Positions 42,048-51,053 of a DNA stretch of 64,000 nucleotides are shown here, in pieces. The notes under the pieces were generated by a model, which had not been told where the DNA came from, ran no database searches, and saw only the letters and a list, made by a program, of their open reading frames with translations. This DNA comes from Alloprevotella sp. Lung230. GTDB lineage: Bacteria; Bacteroidota; Bacteroidia; Bacteroidales; Bacteroidaceae. The translations under genes and the position numbers were made by a program. Every line of letters starts with the position of its first letter. The first letter of the stretch is position 1. The DNA lies in contig NZ_JACSUD010000001.1 in assembly GCF_014385435.1 (NCBI RefSeq), forward strand, positions 248,001 through 312,000, written 5' to 3'.

Positions 42048-44177
42048 ATGTCACTCCATTTGCTCATAGCCCAACGCCTCAACCTGCGCGAGAAACAGGT
42101 GGAGCAAACCGTACGTTTGCTCGAAGAAGGCGCAACCATTCCCTTCATTGCCCGCTATCGTAAAGAAGCCACAGGAGCACTCGATGAGGTGCAGGTGGCG
42201 GCCATTGCCGACGAAAACACGCGTCTGCAAGAGTTGCAACATCGTAAATCTTACATCCTCGAAACCATTGAGGCTCAGGAGAAGCTCACCCCCGAACTGC
42301 GGGCGCGCATCGAAGCCTCGTGGGACGCAACGGAGATAGAAGACATCTACCTCCCATTCAAGCCCAAGCGCCGCACGCGTGCTCAGATGGCCCGCGAAAA
42401 AGGACTCGAACCGCTCGCCCAGTCGCTCCTGCTCAATCCCACGAGCGATCCTCTGCGCACGGCTCAAAAATATCTCGGCGAAGAAGTACCCACCGTGGAG
42501 GAGGCTCTACAAGGGGCGCGCGACATCATCGCCGAACAAATCAGCGAGGACGAACGCACGCGCAACACGATGCGTAACATCTTCTCGCGCGAAGCCGTCA
42601 TTACCTCTCGGTTGGTGAAAGGCAAGGAAGAGGAGGCGGCAAAATATCGCGACTATTTCGACTGGAGCGAACCATTGAAGCGCTGCACTTCCCACCGCCT
42701 TTTGGCCATGCGCCGCGGTGAAGCGGAAGGGTTGCTGCGCGTTGCCATTGCTCCGGCCGACGACGACACCGCCTGTGAGCGGGTGGCGCGCCCTTATGTG
42801 CGGCGTGGCAGTGCTGCCGCCGAGCAGGTGGAAACTGCAGCGGTGGATGCCTACAAGCGCCTCCTCAAGCCCAGCATCGAAACGGAATTTGCTGCGATGA
42901 GCAAGACCCAGGCCGATGAAGAGGCCATCCGCGTGTTTGCCACCAACCTCAAGCAACTCTTGCTCGCTGCTCCGCTCGGACAGAAGCGCATCATGGGCAT
43001 CGACCCAGGCTTTCGCACCGGCTGCAAAGTGGTGTGTCTGGATGCCCAGGGGATGTTGCTCCACAACGAAACCATCTACCCCCATCCGCCTAAGAACGAA
43101 AGCGCACGGGCTTCTGCAGCACTGCGTGCCTTGGTGGAACAATATCAGGTGGAGGCCGTAGCCATCGGCAATGGCACAGCCGGACGCGAGACAGAAGAGT
43201 TGGTGCGCGGTCTGGGACTGGATGGCGTAGAGATTTTCTTGGTGAGCGAAGACGGGGCGTCGGTCTATTCGGCCTCCAAATTGGCGCGCGATGAATTTCC
43301 TGACTATGACGTGACGGTGCGCGGTGCGGTGAGCATCGGGCGGCGACTGGCCGACCCTCTGGCCGAACTCGTCAAGATTGACCCAAAAGCCATCGGTGTG
43401 GGACAATACCAGCACGATGTGGACCAATCGGCCCTCAAGCACAGCCTCGACCAGACGGTGGAAAGTTGTGTCAACTCTGTGGGGGTGAACCTCAACACGG
43501 CCTCGCAACACCTGCTCACCTACGTGAGCGGACTCGGCCCGGCATTGGCCAAAAACATCGTGGACTACCGCACAGAAAACGGACCTTTCCGTTCCCGCAA
43601 AGCGTTGCTCAAAGTGCCTCGTCTCGGTGCGAAAGCCTACGAGCAATGTGCGGGTTTCCTACGCATCAGTGACGGAGAAAACCCACTCGACAACACCGCC
43701 GTACACCCCGAGCGCTATGCCCTCGTGCAGCAGATGGCCAAAGATGCAGGGCTGGACATCCCACAACTCATTGCCAACGGCGAAGCGCGCCGCAAAATTT
43801 CGCTGCAACGTTACTGTACGGACGAGGTCGGACTGCCCACACTCAACGACATCATGGCCGAACTCGACAAACCGGGGCGTGACCCGCGTGGACGTGCCGA
43901 AGTATTTGCCTTTGATGAGCACATCCACAGCATCGACGACCTCGAAATCGGAATGATTCTCCCCGGTGTGGTGACCAACATCACCAATTTTGGTGCGTTT
44001 GTCGATTTGGGCATCAAGACCAAAGGATTGGTGCACGTGTCGCAGTTGGCCGACCGTTTTGTCAAAGACCCGGCGGCCGTGGTGAGCATCCAGCAGCACG
44101 TGATGGTGCGCGTGCTGGAGATTGACGAACGCCGTGGACGCGTGGCGCTCTCTATGAAAGGCGTGAAGCAACCGTAA
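42048..44177 (+). CDS. tex: Tex-family S1 RNA-binding transcription accessory protein
   Basis: The 709-residue cytoplasmic protein has the Tex layout: helical N-terminus with ATIPFIARYRKEATGALDE (about 29-47), a YqgF/RuvC-like domain (about 320-450, with MGIDPGFRTGCKVVCLD and AIGNGTAGRETEE), helix-hairpin-helix repeats (about 475-560, SVGVNLNTAS and VSGLGPALAKNIVDYR) and a C-terminal S1 domain (about 630-705, GMILPGVVTNITNFGAFVDLG). Tex proteins bind nucleic acid and act in transcription or ribosome-associated processes. Normal length. It is followed by tadA after 71 bp. Confidence 0.93.
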   Translation: MSLHLLIAQRLNLREKQVEQTVRLLEEGATIPFIARYRKEATGALDEVQVAAIADENTRLQELQHRKSYILETIEAQEKLTPELRARIEASWDATEIEDIYLPFKPKRRTRAQMAREKGLEPLAQSLLLNPTSDPLRTAQKYLGEEVPTVEEALQGARDIIAEQISEDERTRNTMRNIFSREAVITSRLVKGKEEEAAKYRDYFDWSEPLKRCTSHRLLAMRRGEAEGLLRVAIAPADDDTACERVARPYVRRGSAAAEQVETAAVDAYKRLLKPSIETEFAAMSKTQADEEAIRVFATNLKQLLLAAPLGQKRIMGIDPGFRTGCKVVCLDAQGMLLHNETIYPHPPKNESARASAALRALVEQYQVEAVAIGNGTAGRETEELVRGLGLDGVEIFLVSEDGASVYSASKLARDEFPDYDVTVRGAVSIGRRLADPLAELVKIDPKAIGVGQYQHDVDQSALKHSLDQTVESCVNSVGVNLNTASQHLLTYVSGLGPALAKNIVDYRTENGPFRSRKALLKVPRLGAKAYEQCAGFLRISDGENPLDNTAVHPERYALVQQMAKDAGLDIPQLIANGEARRKISLQRYCTDEVGLPTLNDIMAELDKPGRDPRGRAEVFAFDEHIHSIDDLEIGMILPGVVTNITNFGAFVDLGIKTKGLVHVSQLADRFVKDPAAVVSIQQHVMVRVLEIDERRGRVALSMKGVKQP

Positions 44178-44248
44178 GTGCAGGTGCGTTCCACTCCTGT
44201 TCATGGCTTCTTCACAAAGTCCTGCCCTATTCTACGAAACTCTCGCAT

Positions 44249-44680
44249 ATGACGGACGAATACTACATGCAACGTGCCCTTGAACAAGCGCAAGACGCCG
44301 CCGGCCGCGATGAAATTCCGGTGGGAGCGGTGGTGGTGTGTCGAGATCGGATCATCGCACGTGGGCACAACCTGACCGAACTTCTGAACGACGTGACGGC
44401 ACATGCCGAAATGCAAGCCATCACCGCTGCTGCCAATCATTTGGGTGGGAAGTACTTGAACGAATGCACTCTCTACGTGACCCTCGAACCTTGCGTGATG
44501 TGCGCAGGTGCCATCGGTTGGGCGCAGTTGGGGCGCCTCGTCTATGGTGCGTCCGATCCGAAGCGCGGTTACAGCCGCTATGCCCCACAAGCGCTGCATC
44601 CCAAAACCCAGGTGACAAGCGGAGTGCTGGCCGAATCCTGCGGAGCATTGGTGCGCGACTTTTTCAGACACAAACGCTAA
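44249..44680 (+). CDS. tadA: tRNA-specific adenosine deaminase
   Basis: TadA converts A34 to inosine in tRNA-Arg(ACG). The 143-residue protein has the zinc site HAEMQAI (His about 52, catalytic Glu about 54) and PCVMCAGAI (Cys about 82 and 85), and the family's C-terminal RDFFRHKR helix. It is 13 bp ahead of yraN, in the same operon. Confidence 0.93.
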   Translation: MTDEYYMQRALEQAQDAAGRDEIPVGAVVVCRDRIIARGHNLTELLNDVTAHAEMQAITAAANHLGGKYLNECTLYVTLEPCVMCAGAIGWAQLGRLVYGASDPKRGYSRYAPQALHPKTQVTSGVLAESCGALVRDFFRHKR

Positions 44681-44693
44681 ACTATTTTCTGCC

Positions 44694-45101
44694 ATGGCGG
44701 CACACAACGAACTGGGGCAGGCCGGTGAAACCGCCGCCACCCAATACTTACTGGAACGCGACTACCACATCCTCGAACGCAACTGGCGCGCTCACCCTCA
44801 TGAGGTCGACATCATTGCCGACGACTTCGGCGAAATCGTTTTCGTAGAGGTCAAAACGCGGCGCACCGACCGATGGGAAAGCCCGGAGGCCGCTGTCGAC
44901 CGCTACAAGAGAGACTACCTCTCCCAAGCCGCCCTCACTTATCTACGGCAAAAGCGAATGGGGAACGTGCCTTTCCGGTTTGACATCATCACCCTTGTCG
45001 GAGAAGCGCCTCCCTTCGAAATCCAGCACTTCAAAAACGCTTTTTCGCTCATACATCCGAATTCACATTTACATCATGATCAACAACATCGTTTCCTCTA
45101 A
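44694..45101 (+). CDS. yraN: YraN family (UPF0102) putative endonuclease
   Basis: The 135-residue protein has the UPF0102 fold, a Holliday-junction-resolvase-like nuclease core: GQAGETAATQYLLERDYHILERNWR (here cited as GETAATQYL and ILERNWR), then EVDIIADD and IVFVEVKTRR, the presumed catalytic D-ExK-like residues. The biochemical role is not settled. Its 3' end overlaps the birA start by 26 bp in another frame, so the C-terminal tail HLHHDQQHRFL may be an accretion. Confidence 0.85.
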   Translation: MAAHNELGQAGETAATQYLLERDYHILERNWRAHPHEVDIIADDFGEIVFVEVKTRRTDRWESPEAAVDRYKRDYLSQAALTYLRQKRMGNVPFRFDIITLVGEAPPFEIQHFKNAFSLIHPNSHLHHDQQHRFL

Positions 45102-45843
45102 GCTTCCCGCCAATTGGCACCACGAGCACTTCGAAACGCTCGACACCACGATGGAAGCGCTCTCCGGCGACCCTTTGCCCGAGGGAGAATTTCGACTTGT
45201 CACCACCGACTGCCAAACCGCAGGCCGCGGCCAGCGGGGCACTTCTTGGGAGAGCGAACCGGGCGAGAATCTCTTGTTCTCCTTTGAGTTCTTCCCCAAA
45301 GACATCAAGGCTTCCGAGCAATTCCTGCTCTCGGAAGTAACCGCTCTGGCCGTGGCGCAAACTCTCGAATACCACACGAGCGGCATCACCGTGAAGTGGC
45401 CCAACGACATCTACTGTTTCGACTGGAAAATCGGTGGGATGCTCCTCGAACACCGCCTCCGCGGTGAGATGATTGAGCACACCCTCGTGGGCATCGGCAT
45501 CAATCTCAACCAATTGGACTTCCACAGCGATGCCCCCAACCCCGTTTCGCTCCGCCGTATCCTCAACCGCGAAGTCAACCACATGGGCATCCTCACTGCC
45601 TTTGTCCGCCACTTCGAGTTTCTGCTCAACATGCTCTACAATGGCAAAGTGGCTGCTGTGGAACATCAGTACTTCCAGACTCTCTACCGCCGCACCGGTT
45701 TCTATCCCTATCGCGACCTGCGCACGGGCGAAGAGTTTACAGCCCACATCCTCACCATCTCGCCCCTCGGCCGCATCACCCTGCGCATGCCCGATGGCAG
45801 CGAGCGGGAATACGCTTTCAAGGAGTTGCAATTCGTCCTCTAA
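45076..45843 (+). CDS. birA: Biotin-[acetyl-CoA-carboxylase] ligase
   Basis: BirA adenylates biotin and attaches it to carrier domains. The start at 45076 gives MINNIVSSKLPANWHHEHF and 255 residues; there is no N-terminal HTH, so it is the monofunctional class. Catalytic motifs: CQTAGRGQRGTSWES (biotinyl-AMP loop, about 46-60), KWPNDIY (about 108) and WKIGGMLLE. The C-terminal SH3-like cap has AHILTISPLGRITLR. A longer frame upstream overlaps yraN and is rejected. Confidence 0.92.
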   Translation: MINNIVSSKLPANWHHEHFETLDTTMEALSGDPLPEGEFRLVTTDCQTAGRGQRGTSWESEPGENLLFSFEFFPKDIKASEQFLLSEVTALAVAQTLEYHTSGITVKWPNDIYCFDWKIGGMLLEHRLRGEMIEHTLVGIGINLNQLDFHSDAPNPVSLRRILNREVNHMGILTAFVRHFEFLLNMLYNGKVAAVEHQYFQTLYRRTGFYPYRDLRTGEEFTAHILTISPLGRITLRMPDGSEREYAFKELQFVL

Positions 45844-45902
45844 AACCCTCCGCCGGGTGGAGAAAATGAGAGCGTGCCTCTGCTTATCTCAAAATAAATG
45901 CG

Positions 45903-45910
45903 TACTTTTG
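45903..45910 (+). promoter_or_regulatory. Candidate -7 box for efp
   Basis: TACTTTTG matches TAnnTTTG; the -33 position reads CTG rather than TTG. Leader about 40 nt. Confidence 0.55.
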
Positions 45911-45954
45911 CACCCGAAACGAAATAACTTCATCAATCATCTGCAACATATCCC

Positions 45955-46521
45955 ATGATTAAATCTCAGGACATCAAGAAAGGCGTTTGCATCCGCATGG
46001 ACGGCAAACTCTATTTCTGCATCGACTTCCTCCACGTGAAGCCCGGTAAGGGCAACACCATCATGCGCACCACTCTGAAGGACGTGGTGAGCGGCCGTGT
46101 GCTCGAAAAGCGCTTCAACATCGGCGAATCCCTCGAAGACGTTCGTGTGGAACGCCGCCCCTACCAGTACCTCTATCAGGAGGGCGAAGACTACCTCTTC
46201 ATGAACCAGGAGACGTTCGACCAAGTGCCCATCGCCCGCGACCTCATCACCGGTGTTGAGTACATGAAAGAGGGCGACGTGGTAACTGTGGTGAGCGATG
46301 CTTCCACCGAGACCATTCTCTATGCCGAAATGCCCATCAAGGTGGTGCTTCGCATCGAATACACTGAACCCGGTCTGCGCGGCGACACCGCCACCAACAC
46401 CCTCAAAGACGCTACCCTCGAAACGGGTGCCAAGGTGCGCGTGCCTCTCTTCATCGAAACCGGCGAGCTCATCGAAGTCGATACTCGCGATGGCTCTTAC
46501 CAAAACCGCGTGAAGGGATAA
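45955..46521 (+). CDS. efp: Elongation factor P
   Basis: EF-P rescues ribosomes stalled on polyproline. The 188-residue protein has the three-barrel layout: KOW-like N-terminal domain with the HVKPGKGNT loop (tip Lys32, the site of post-translational modification where present), the central domain, and the C-terminal OB fold ending VDTRDGSYQNRVKG. Standard length. It stands alone with promoter and terminator. No EpmA/EpmB genes are seen nearby. Confidence 0.96.
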   Translation: MIKSQDIKKGVCIRMDGKLYFCIDFLHVKPGKGNTIMRTTLKDVVSGRVLEKRFNIGESLEDVRVERRPYQYLYQEGEDYLFMNQETFDQVPIARDLITGVEYMKEGDVVTVVSDASTETILYAEMPIKVVLRIEYTEPGLRGDTATNTLKDATLETGAKVRVPLFIETGELIEVDTRDGSYQNRVKG

Positions 46522-46542
46522 GCCCCACTTCTCCCCCCCCCA

Positions 46543-46581
46543 AAAAAACTGCATCGACACGTGTGTCGATGCAGTTTTTTT
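46543..46581. terminator. Bidirectional terminator between efp and the siderophore receptor
   Basis: AAAAAACTGCATCGACAC pairs with GTGTCGATGCAGTTTTTT, an 18-pair stem with T-runs on both strands. Confidence 0.92.
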
Positions 46582-46709
46582 GTTTCCTTCGAAAAAGGGG
46601 TATATCCAACAAGAGCGAAGGAGCGAGGGAGTGAAGAAAAAGACGCTCCCTCGGACGAAGACGGAGAGGTGTCTTTGTCCGAGGGAGAGAAGGAAGAGAG
46701 AGTCGGAAA

Positions 46710-49214
46710 TTAGAAGTGGAATGTGGCCGAAAGGTTCACGTTGCGCGGTGCTCCCGGGAAGGAACGCAGGCGGTCATACCCTCCCACCCAATACGTCTTG
46801 TTGAAGACGTTGTTGAAATTGAGTTGCAGCTGGATTTCGTTGACCTTGTAATAGAGGGCGGCGTTGAAAAGCGCATAGCCCGGATAGACCACCGTGTTGG
46901 CGCGCTTGGCCACTTGCCCTTCGCGTTCGGTCACAAAATTCATGCCCAATCCGAAACCTAAGTTGCGGAACTCACCACGAGGGATGATGAACTTCGTCCA
47001 CATGTTGCCCGAATGCTTGGGTGTGTTGGGGCGCTGGAGATTGAGGTCCTTCGTGCCGGCAGGGGCTTGGGTAATCTTGGCCGCGTTGTAAGTGTAGTTG
47101 GCCACGATGCTCCAATAAGGCAGGATGCGACCAGCCACGTCCAGTTCAAATCCTCGCGAACGTTCCTCACCAATTTGCAGTTTCAAGTCAGGACGCGCTA
47201 CATCGCCGGCATCGTAGAGCGAGTTGCGTTGCTTGATTTGGAAGAGAGCGAGCGTAACACTCAGGCGCTTGTTGAGCAATTCGGCCTTTGCGCCGGCCTC
47301 CCACAGTTCACTATACACCGGGTCGAAAGGTGCGCCGGTGGCGGGATCGCTCTGGATGGCCGCACTCTGCGGTTCGAAGCCTTTGATCCAAGTGCCGTAG
47401 AGGTTCACCATGGGCGTCAGTTCATAGACCAGTCCGATGCGCGGAGTGAAGGCGTGTTGCGTGGTCTTCTTCTCCTTCGTTGTGCCCATATTGAGCACAT
47501 CGGTGAAGTATTCCATACGACCGCTCAACAGCAACTTCAAGCGCCACCAACTCAACTGTTCCTGCACGTAGATGCCGTGCGTGTACTGCCAGTAGGGGTT
47601 GTTGCTTTTCGAGGCAAAGACATATTTAGAGATGTCCTGATAGTTGTTGCCGCTGTTGGTGCGAAGGTCAAAGTAGGGAACGTTTGTCTTCGGGTTGCCG
47701 TCGGCATCGAGCTGATAGTTGCCGATTTTGGTTTTATCAAATTTGTTGGTAGACTTTCCGTTCTTCAACAGATAGCCCGCGGCTTCGATGTAGGAAGAGC
47801 CGGGCATCAGTTCGGTCTGGAAGTAGTCATATCCCAGCATGACTTGATGCGAGAATTCGCCCGTCTTTGCCGTATACACGAAGTAGTTGTTGAAACTGTT
47901 GTTGCGGAAGTGGCGTTGGCGTTGTGTGGCACGCATCAGCACCCGATTGGGATCTTCGGTGCCATCGGCATTCATGGCGTAGGCATTGGCCTGAGTGTGC
48001 TCCATCAAGTCTTCGTTGTAGGAAGAGAAGAGGTAAGTGCTGTTGAACGAAAGATGTTCGTTGAAGCGATGGCTCAACGCCACGGTGAGGTTGAAGGTGT
48101 TCTCCTTCAAGTAGTCGTTGGCGGCCGAAAGACTGCTTGAGATGGGACGCGAAGTCAGCGCAGCATCTCCGAAGATGGTCTGTCCGCGGTCCACTTTTCC
48201 GTTGTTGGCATTGTAGACCAAGTCCACGTTGAAGCTCGTGCGGTCGTCGGGCAAATAGGTGAACGAAGGCGCGATGACGAAAGTCTCCAACCCCTGCAAG
48301 TCACGATAGCTGTCAGTGTCCTCGTAGCCCAAGTTGAGCCGATAGAGGAGGTTGTGCTTCCCGTTGAGCGGTCCGGTAAAGTCAGCATAAGCCTTCTGGG
48401 TGTTGAAACTTCCGATGGTGGCCGACACCGAACGGCGCTCCGTGTCGAGCGGTTTTTTGGTCACGCGGTTGATGATGCCGCCCGGTGCTGCATTGCCGAA
48501 GAGGGCAGAAGCAGGACCTTTGATGACTTCCACGCGCTCGATGTTGGCCAACGAAGATTGTCGCCAAAGGCTCGTCTGCGTACGCATGCCGTTGACCAAG
48601 TTGCCCGAGTTGCGATTGCCCGTGGCACGAAAACCACGGATACTGAAGTCGTTATAGAAGGTGTATTGGTTCACGCCGCTGATGTTCTTCACCACGTCGT
48701 TCACCGTGAACGCCCCTTGGTCGATCATCAATTCTTTCGTCACGTAGCCCACCGACTGGGGCACGTCTTTGAGGGCAGTGGCCGTCTTGGTGCCGATGAA
48801 AGAGACGGTGTTCTTGTACGACCGCTCGCGACGGCCCAACACGTCCACCTGCGGCAAGTTGCGGTGGTGTTCCGTCAAGAAAAAGAACAGACCGCTTTGT
48901 TGCTCTTCCCCGGAGCCGAGCGTCACTTCGCGCTCTTCGGTGTCGTAGCCCAAAGCCTGCACCACGAGAGTGAGGCGGTCGCCGGGCTTTCCGGGAAGGC
49001 GAAACATTCCGTTCTTACCGGTTTTGATGGGGCGCGGCGTTCCTTTCACCAACACCACCGCATCGGCAATGGCATCGCCGTTGGTGTCGCACACACGCCC
49101 CATAACCATGGGTTTCTCCGCGCGTTGATGAGTGAGAGCTTCTCCTTGTGGAATTTGTGCAAGAGTAGGGAGGCCCAGCGTCAGTGCTGTGGCCAAAAGA
49201 GAGAATTTCAGCAT
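46710..49214 (-). CDS. TonB-dependent siderophore-type receptor
   Basis: The start at 49214 gives MLKFSLLATALTLGLPTLAQ, a clean signal peptide, and 834 residues; upstream in-frame Met codons would bury it. A CarboxypepD-regulatory-like domain (about 35-105: MGRVCDTNGDAIADAVV) is followed by a plug with ALKDVPQSVGYVTKELM, FSIRGF and IERVEVIKGPASALFGNAAPGGIIN (cited in part), typical of the ferric-siderophore receptor family, and a barrel ending in SATFHF. It imports iron-loaded siderophore across the outer membrane with TonB energy. The gene is single, without a SusD partner, so siderophore rather than glycan uptake is favoured. Confidence 0.92.
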   Translation of the reverse strand: MLKFSLLATALTLGLPTLAQIPQGEALTHQRAEKPMVMGRVCDTNGDAIADAVVLVKGTPRPIKTGKNGMFRLPGKPGDRLTLVVQALGYDTEEREVTLGSGEEQQSGLFFFLTEHHRNLPQVDVLGRRERSYKNTVSFIGTKTATALKDVPQSVGYVTKELMIDQGAFTVNDVVKNISGVNQYTFYNDFSIRGFRATGNRNSGNLVNGMRTQTSLWRQSSLANIERVEVIKGPASALFGNAAPGGIINRVTKKPLDTERRSVSATIGSFNTQKAYADFTGPLNGKHNLLYRLNLGYEDTDSYRDLQGLETFVIAPSFTYLPDDRTSFNVDLVYNANNGKVDRGQTIFGDAALTSRPISSSLSAANDYLKENTFNLTVALSHRFNEHLSFNSTYLFSSYNEDLMEHTQANAYAMNADGTEDPNRVLMRATQRQRHFRNNSFNNYFVYTAKTGEFSHQVMLGYDYFQTELMPGSSYIEAAGYLLKNGKSTNKFDKTKIGNYQLDADGNPKTNVPYFDLRTNSGNNYQDISKYVFASKSNNPYWQYTHGIYVQEQLSWWRLKLLLSGRMEYFTDVLNMGTTKEKKTTQHAFTPRIGLVYELTPMVNLYGTWIKGFEPQSAAIQSDPATGAPFDPVYSELWEAGAKAELLNKRLSVTLALFQIKQRNSLYDAGDVARPDLKLQIGEERSRGFELDVAGRILPYWSIVANYTYNAAKITQAPAGTKDLNLQRPNTPKHSGNMWTKFIIPRGEFRNLGFGLGMNFVTEREGQVAKRANTVVYPGYALFNAALYYKVNEIQLQLNFNNVFNKTYWVGGYDRLRSFPGAPRNVNLSATFHF

Positions 49215-49284
49215 AAAAAGATAGATGAAGAAAAAAGTCAGAAATTTGCGGTGTTGTCCCATCGGACCAACATTTTTACGGGTG

Positions 49285-49292
49285 CAAAAGTA
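49285..49292 (-). promoter_or_regulatory. Candidate -7 box for the siderophore receptor
   Basis: Leftward TACTTTTG matches TAnnTTTG. Leader about 65 nt. No Fur-box-like palindrome is evident to me. The stretch to the right (49320-49540) shows no supported gene. Confidence 0.55.
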
Positions 49293-49542
49293 CAATTTTC
49301 TCCCTCTCTCGGCTAAAACTTGGTTATCTTTCCTTTCTTATTCACCCCGAAATACCCACTTATAGTGATGCTGTCGCGCCGTTTCTTCATCTCAGTGTGT
49401 CAATCTCTCATCTACTTTCCTCCCCAACGCGGGCAGATGTCGGAGGACACCGACCGCGCTGTGGAGACCATCGGCGGCAGAGAGGGAAGGCACGCACAAG
49501 CGAATTGTATGCCCTTTCAGTGGTCGGACGCAAGGAAATGCG

Positions 49543-49550
49543 TAACTTTG
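49543..49550 (+). promoter_or_regulatory. Candidate original -7 box of the GNAT gene
   Basis: TAACTTTG matches TAnnTTTG and lies 19 bp before MITE copy M2, which separates it from the coding start. Confidence 0.5.
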
Positions 49551-49568
49551 CCTTATTGCAGAACTCTC

Positions 49569-49765
49569 TTAAGTAGGTGTTCAGAATTAATTGATACTAT
49601 ATTTGTTTCAATTTTTCGTCAGTTTGTCTTTGGGAAGAAGGAATGTAGCGGGCTACACAACTGATGAACAAAGGCAAGATGGCGAAAAAAAGGAACAAAG
49701 AGAGTATCAAAGTAGAGAACATCCTACGACTAAGATAGCTACGATTAATTTCGAAGACCTACTTA
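49569..49765 (+). mobile_element. MITE copy M2 (197 bp)
   Basis: Ends TTAAGTAGGTGTTCAGAATTAA and GATTAATTTCGAAG-ACCTACTTA form the inverted repeat (first string shown: TTAAGTAGGTGTTC). The interior parallels M1 throughout, including the CTATATTTG box near the left end and CAAAGTAGAGAAC near the right. Same orientation as M1 relative to the downstream gene. No gene inside. Confidence 0.8.
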
Positions 49766-49778
49766 TTCCTTATAAATT

Positions 49779-50357
49779 ATGTCTACCCCTATCTCCACCC
49801 TCACCTTTCGTCCCGCCACGGCAGACGATGCCGCCTTCATTGCCCGTCATGTGCTCGAAGCCCTACACTGGGAAATGTATCAAGAACCACTCAGCGTTGC
49901 CCAACAAAAGGCGTGGCGCGAACTCACCGCTGTGGCCCAACGGCCGGGGGTGCTCTACAGCTACGAGCACGCCACGATAGGCCTGATCGACGGCGAACCG
50001 GCAGGACTGCTGGTAGCCTATCCCGGCGAGGGCTATCACCGGATGCGACGCGACACCTTTGCCCTCATCTCGGCCTTCTCGGGAACGGAGGTTGAAGCAA
50101 TAGAAGACGAAACACAGAGCGGTGAATACTACATCGACTCTCTGGCCGTGGTGCCCCGCTTCCGCAGTCGCGGTGTGGGCCGTGGGCTGTTGTTGCAGGC
50201 CGTAGAACAAGCTCGACGCCTGGCCCTCCGCCCCACCCTGCTGGTCGACCCCGACAACCCTCGGGCGCAAAAGCTCTACACCTCCGTGGGCTTCCACCGT
50301 GAGGGAGAAATCTTTGCTTTCGGTCAGACCTATTGGCGGATGATAAGTAGGCCGTAA
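49779..50357 (+). CDS. GNAT-family N-acetyltransferase
   Basis: The 192-residue protein has the GNAT fold: LTFRPATADDAAFIARHV at the N-terminus and the acetyl-CoA-binding SRGVGRGLLLQAVEQA (about 126-141), preceded by YYIDSLAVVPRFR and ended by YTSVGFHREGEI. The substrate is unknown; an aromatic-rich insertion lies at about 75-110. Its start is 14 bp after MITE M2, like lpxD after M1. Confidence 0.85.
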   Translation: MSTPISTLTFRPATADDAAFIARHVLEALHWEMYQEPLSVAQQKAWRELTAVAQRPGVLYSYEHATIGLIDGEPAGLLVAYPGEGYHRMRRDTFALISAFSGTEVEAIEDETQSGEYYIDSLAVVPRFRSRGVGRGLLLQAVEQARRLALRPTLLVDPDNPRAQKLYTSVGFHREGEIFAFGQTYWRMISRP

Positions 50358-50388
50358 GGTCGGCAGTCGTTTTTTTTCGAGAAAAAGT

Positions 50389-50447
50389 GTACGAACGTTG
50401 TTACAAAACCGCCCGCACTGCGTATTGTCCATAGAAGGGTACGAACG
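50389..50447 (+). promoter_or_regulatory. Direct repeats upstream of the ECF sigma operon
   Basis: GTACGAACG occurs at 50389-50397 and again at 50439-50447, exactly 50 bp apart, in the 120-bp gap before the sigma gene. They could be sites for autoregulation by the sigma factor or another regulator. No standard TAnnTTTG box is seen here, which would fit an ECF-type promoter. Confidence 0.35.
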
Positions 50448-50480
50448 CCCCGCCTTCTTCCTCTCCATTTCGCCTCGCCC

Positions 50481-51053
50481 ATGAGCCACTCCCAGCCTCC
50501 CTCCTCTGTCTCGCCGCCTGCCGAAGGCGGACTCACGGCCACCTTTCTGCGCATCGGTGGACGACTGCGGCACATCGCCACCCAGCTGCTGGGGAGCGAA
50601 GCCGAGGCCGAAGATGCCCTCTACGAAGCCTTTGCCCGACTGTGGCAGCGTGGTGGCAATGGCGAGGGCGAAAGCACGGCACGGCAGGAGGCGCTGCTCA
50701 CCACGACGGTGCGCCACCTGAGCATCGATGCCCTTCGTCGCCGCGCGGCCCATCCCTGCCGATCGCTCGATGCAACGGAAACAGATGTCGCCGAAACCGC
50801 TCTCGCCCTGCGCACCGATCCCGAGGGAGAATACGAGGAGGACGAACATTTCGCCGCTGTGAGCCGCCTCATCGACCACCACCTCACCCCTTTGCAACGC
50901 CACCTCCTCTACCGCCGCGATGTGGACGGCATCGACTATGCCACCCTCGCCCAAGAAGAAGGCATGACGGAAACCGCCTTACGGATGCAAATCTCACGCG
51001 CACGGCGCACCGTCCGCCACCTTTATCAACAGCAAAACTCCACCCACGTATGA
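50481..51053 (+). CDS. ECF-type RNA polymerase sigma factor
   Basis: The 190-residue protein shows region 2 (LGSEAEAEDALYEAFARLWQ, about 37-55; TTVRHLSIDALRRR, about 75-88) and region 4 (LTPLQRHLLYRRDVDGIDYATLAQEEGM ... ALRMQISRARRTVRHLY, about 135-183; segments cited are discontinuous). It directs core polymerase to a small stress or surface regulon. The N-terminal 15 residues (Ser/Pro-rich) are unusual. It overlaps the next gene by ATGA, as sigma/anti-sigma pairs often do. Confidence 0.88.
   Translation: MSHSQPPSSVSPPAEGGLTATFLRIGGRLRHIATQLLGSEAEAEDALYEAFARLWQRGGNGEGESTARQEALLTTTVRHLSIDALRRRAAHPCRSLDATETDVAETALALRTDPEGEYEEDEHFAAVSRLIDHHLTPLQRHLLYRRDVDGIDYATLAQEEGMTETALRMQISRARRTVRHLYQQQNSTHV

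Noticed and set aside
49320-49664. A 114-codon frame upstream of the GNAT gene
   Set aside because: It runs into MITE M2 and has no motif or ribosome-binding context.
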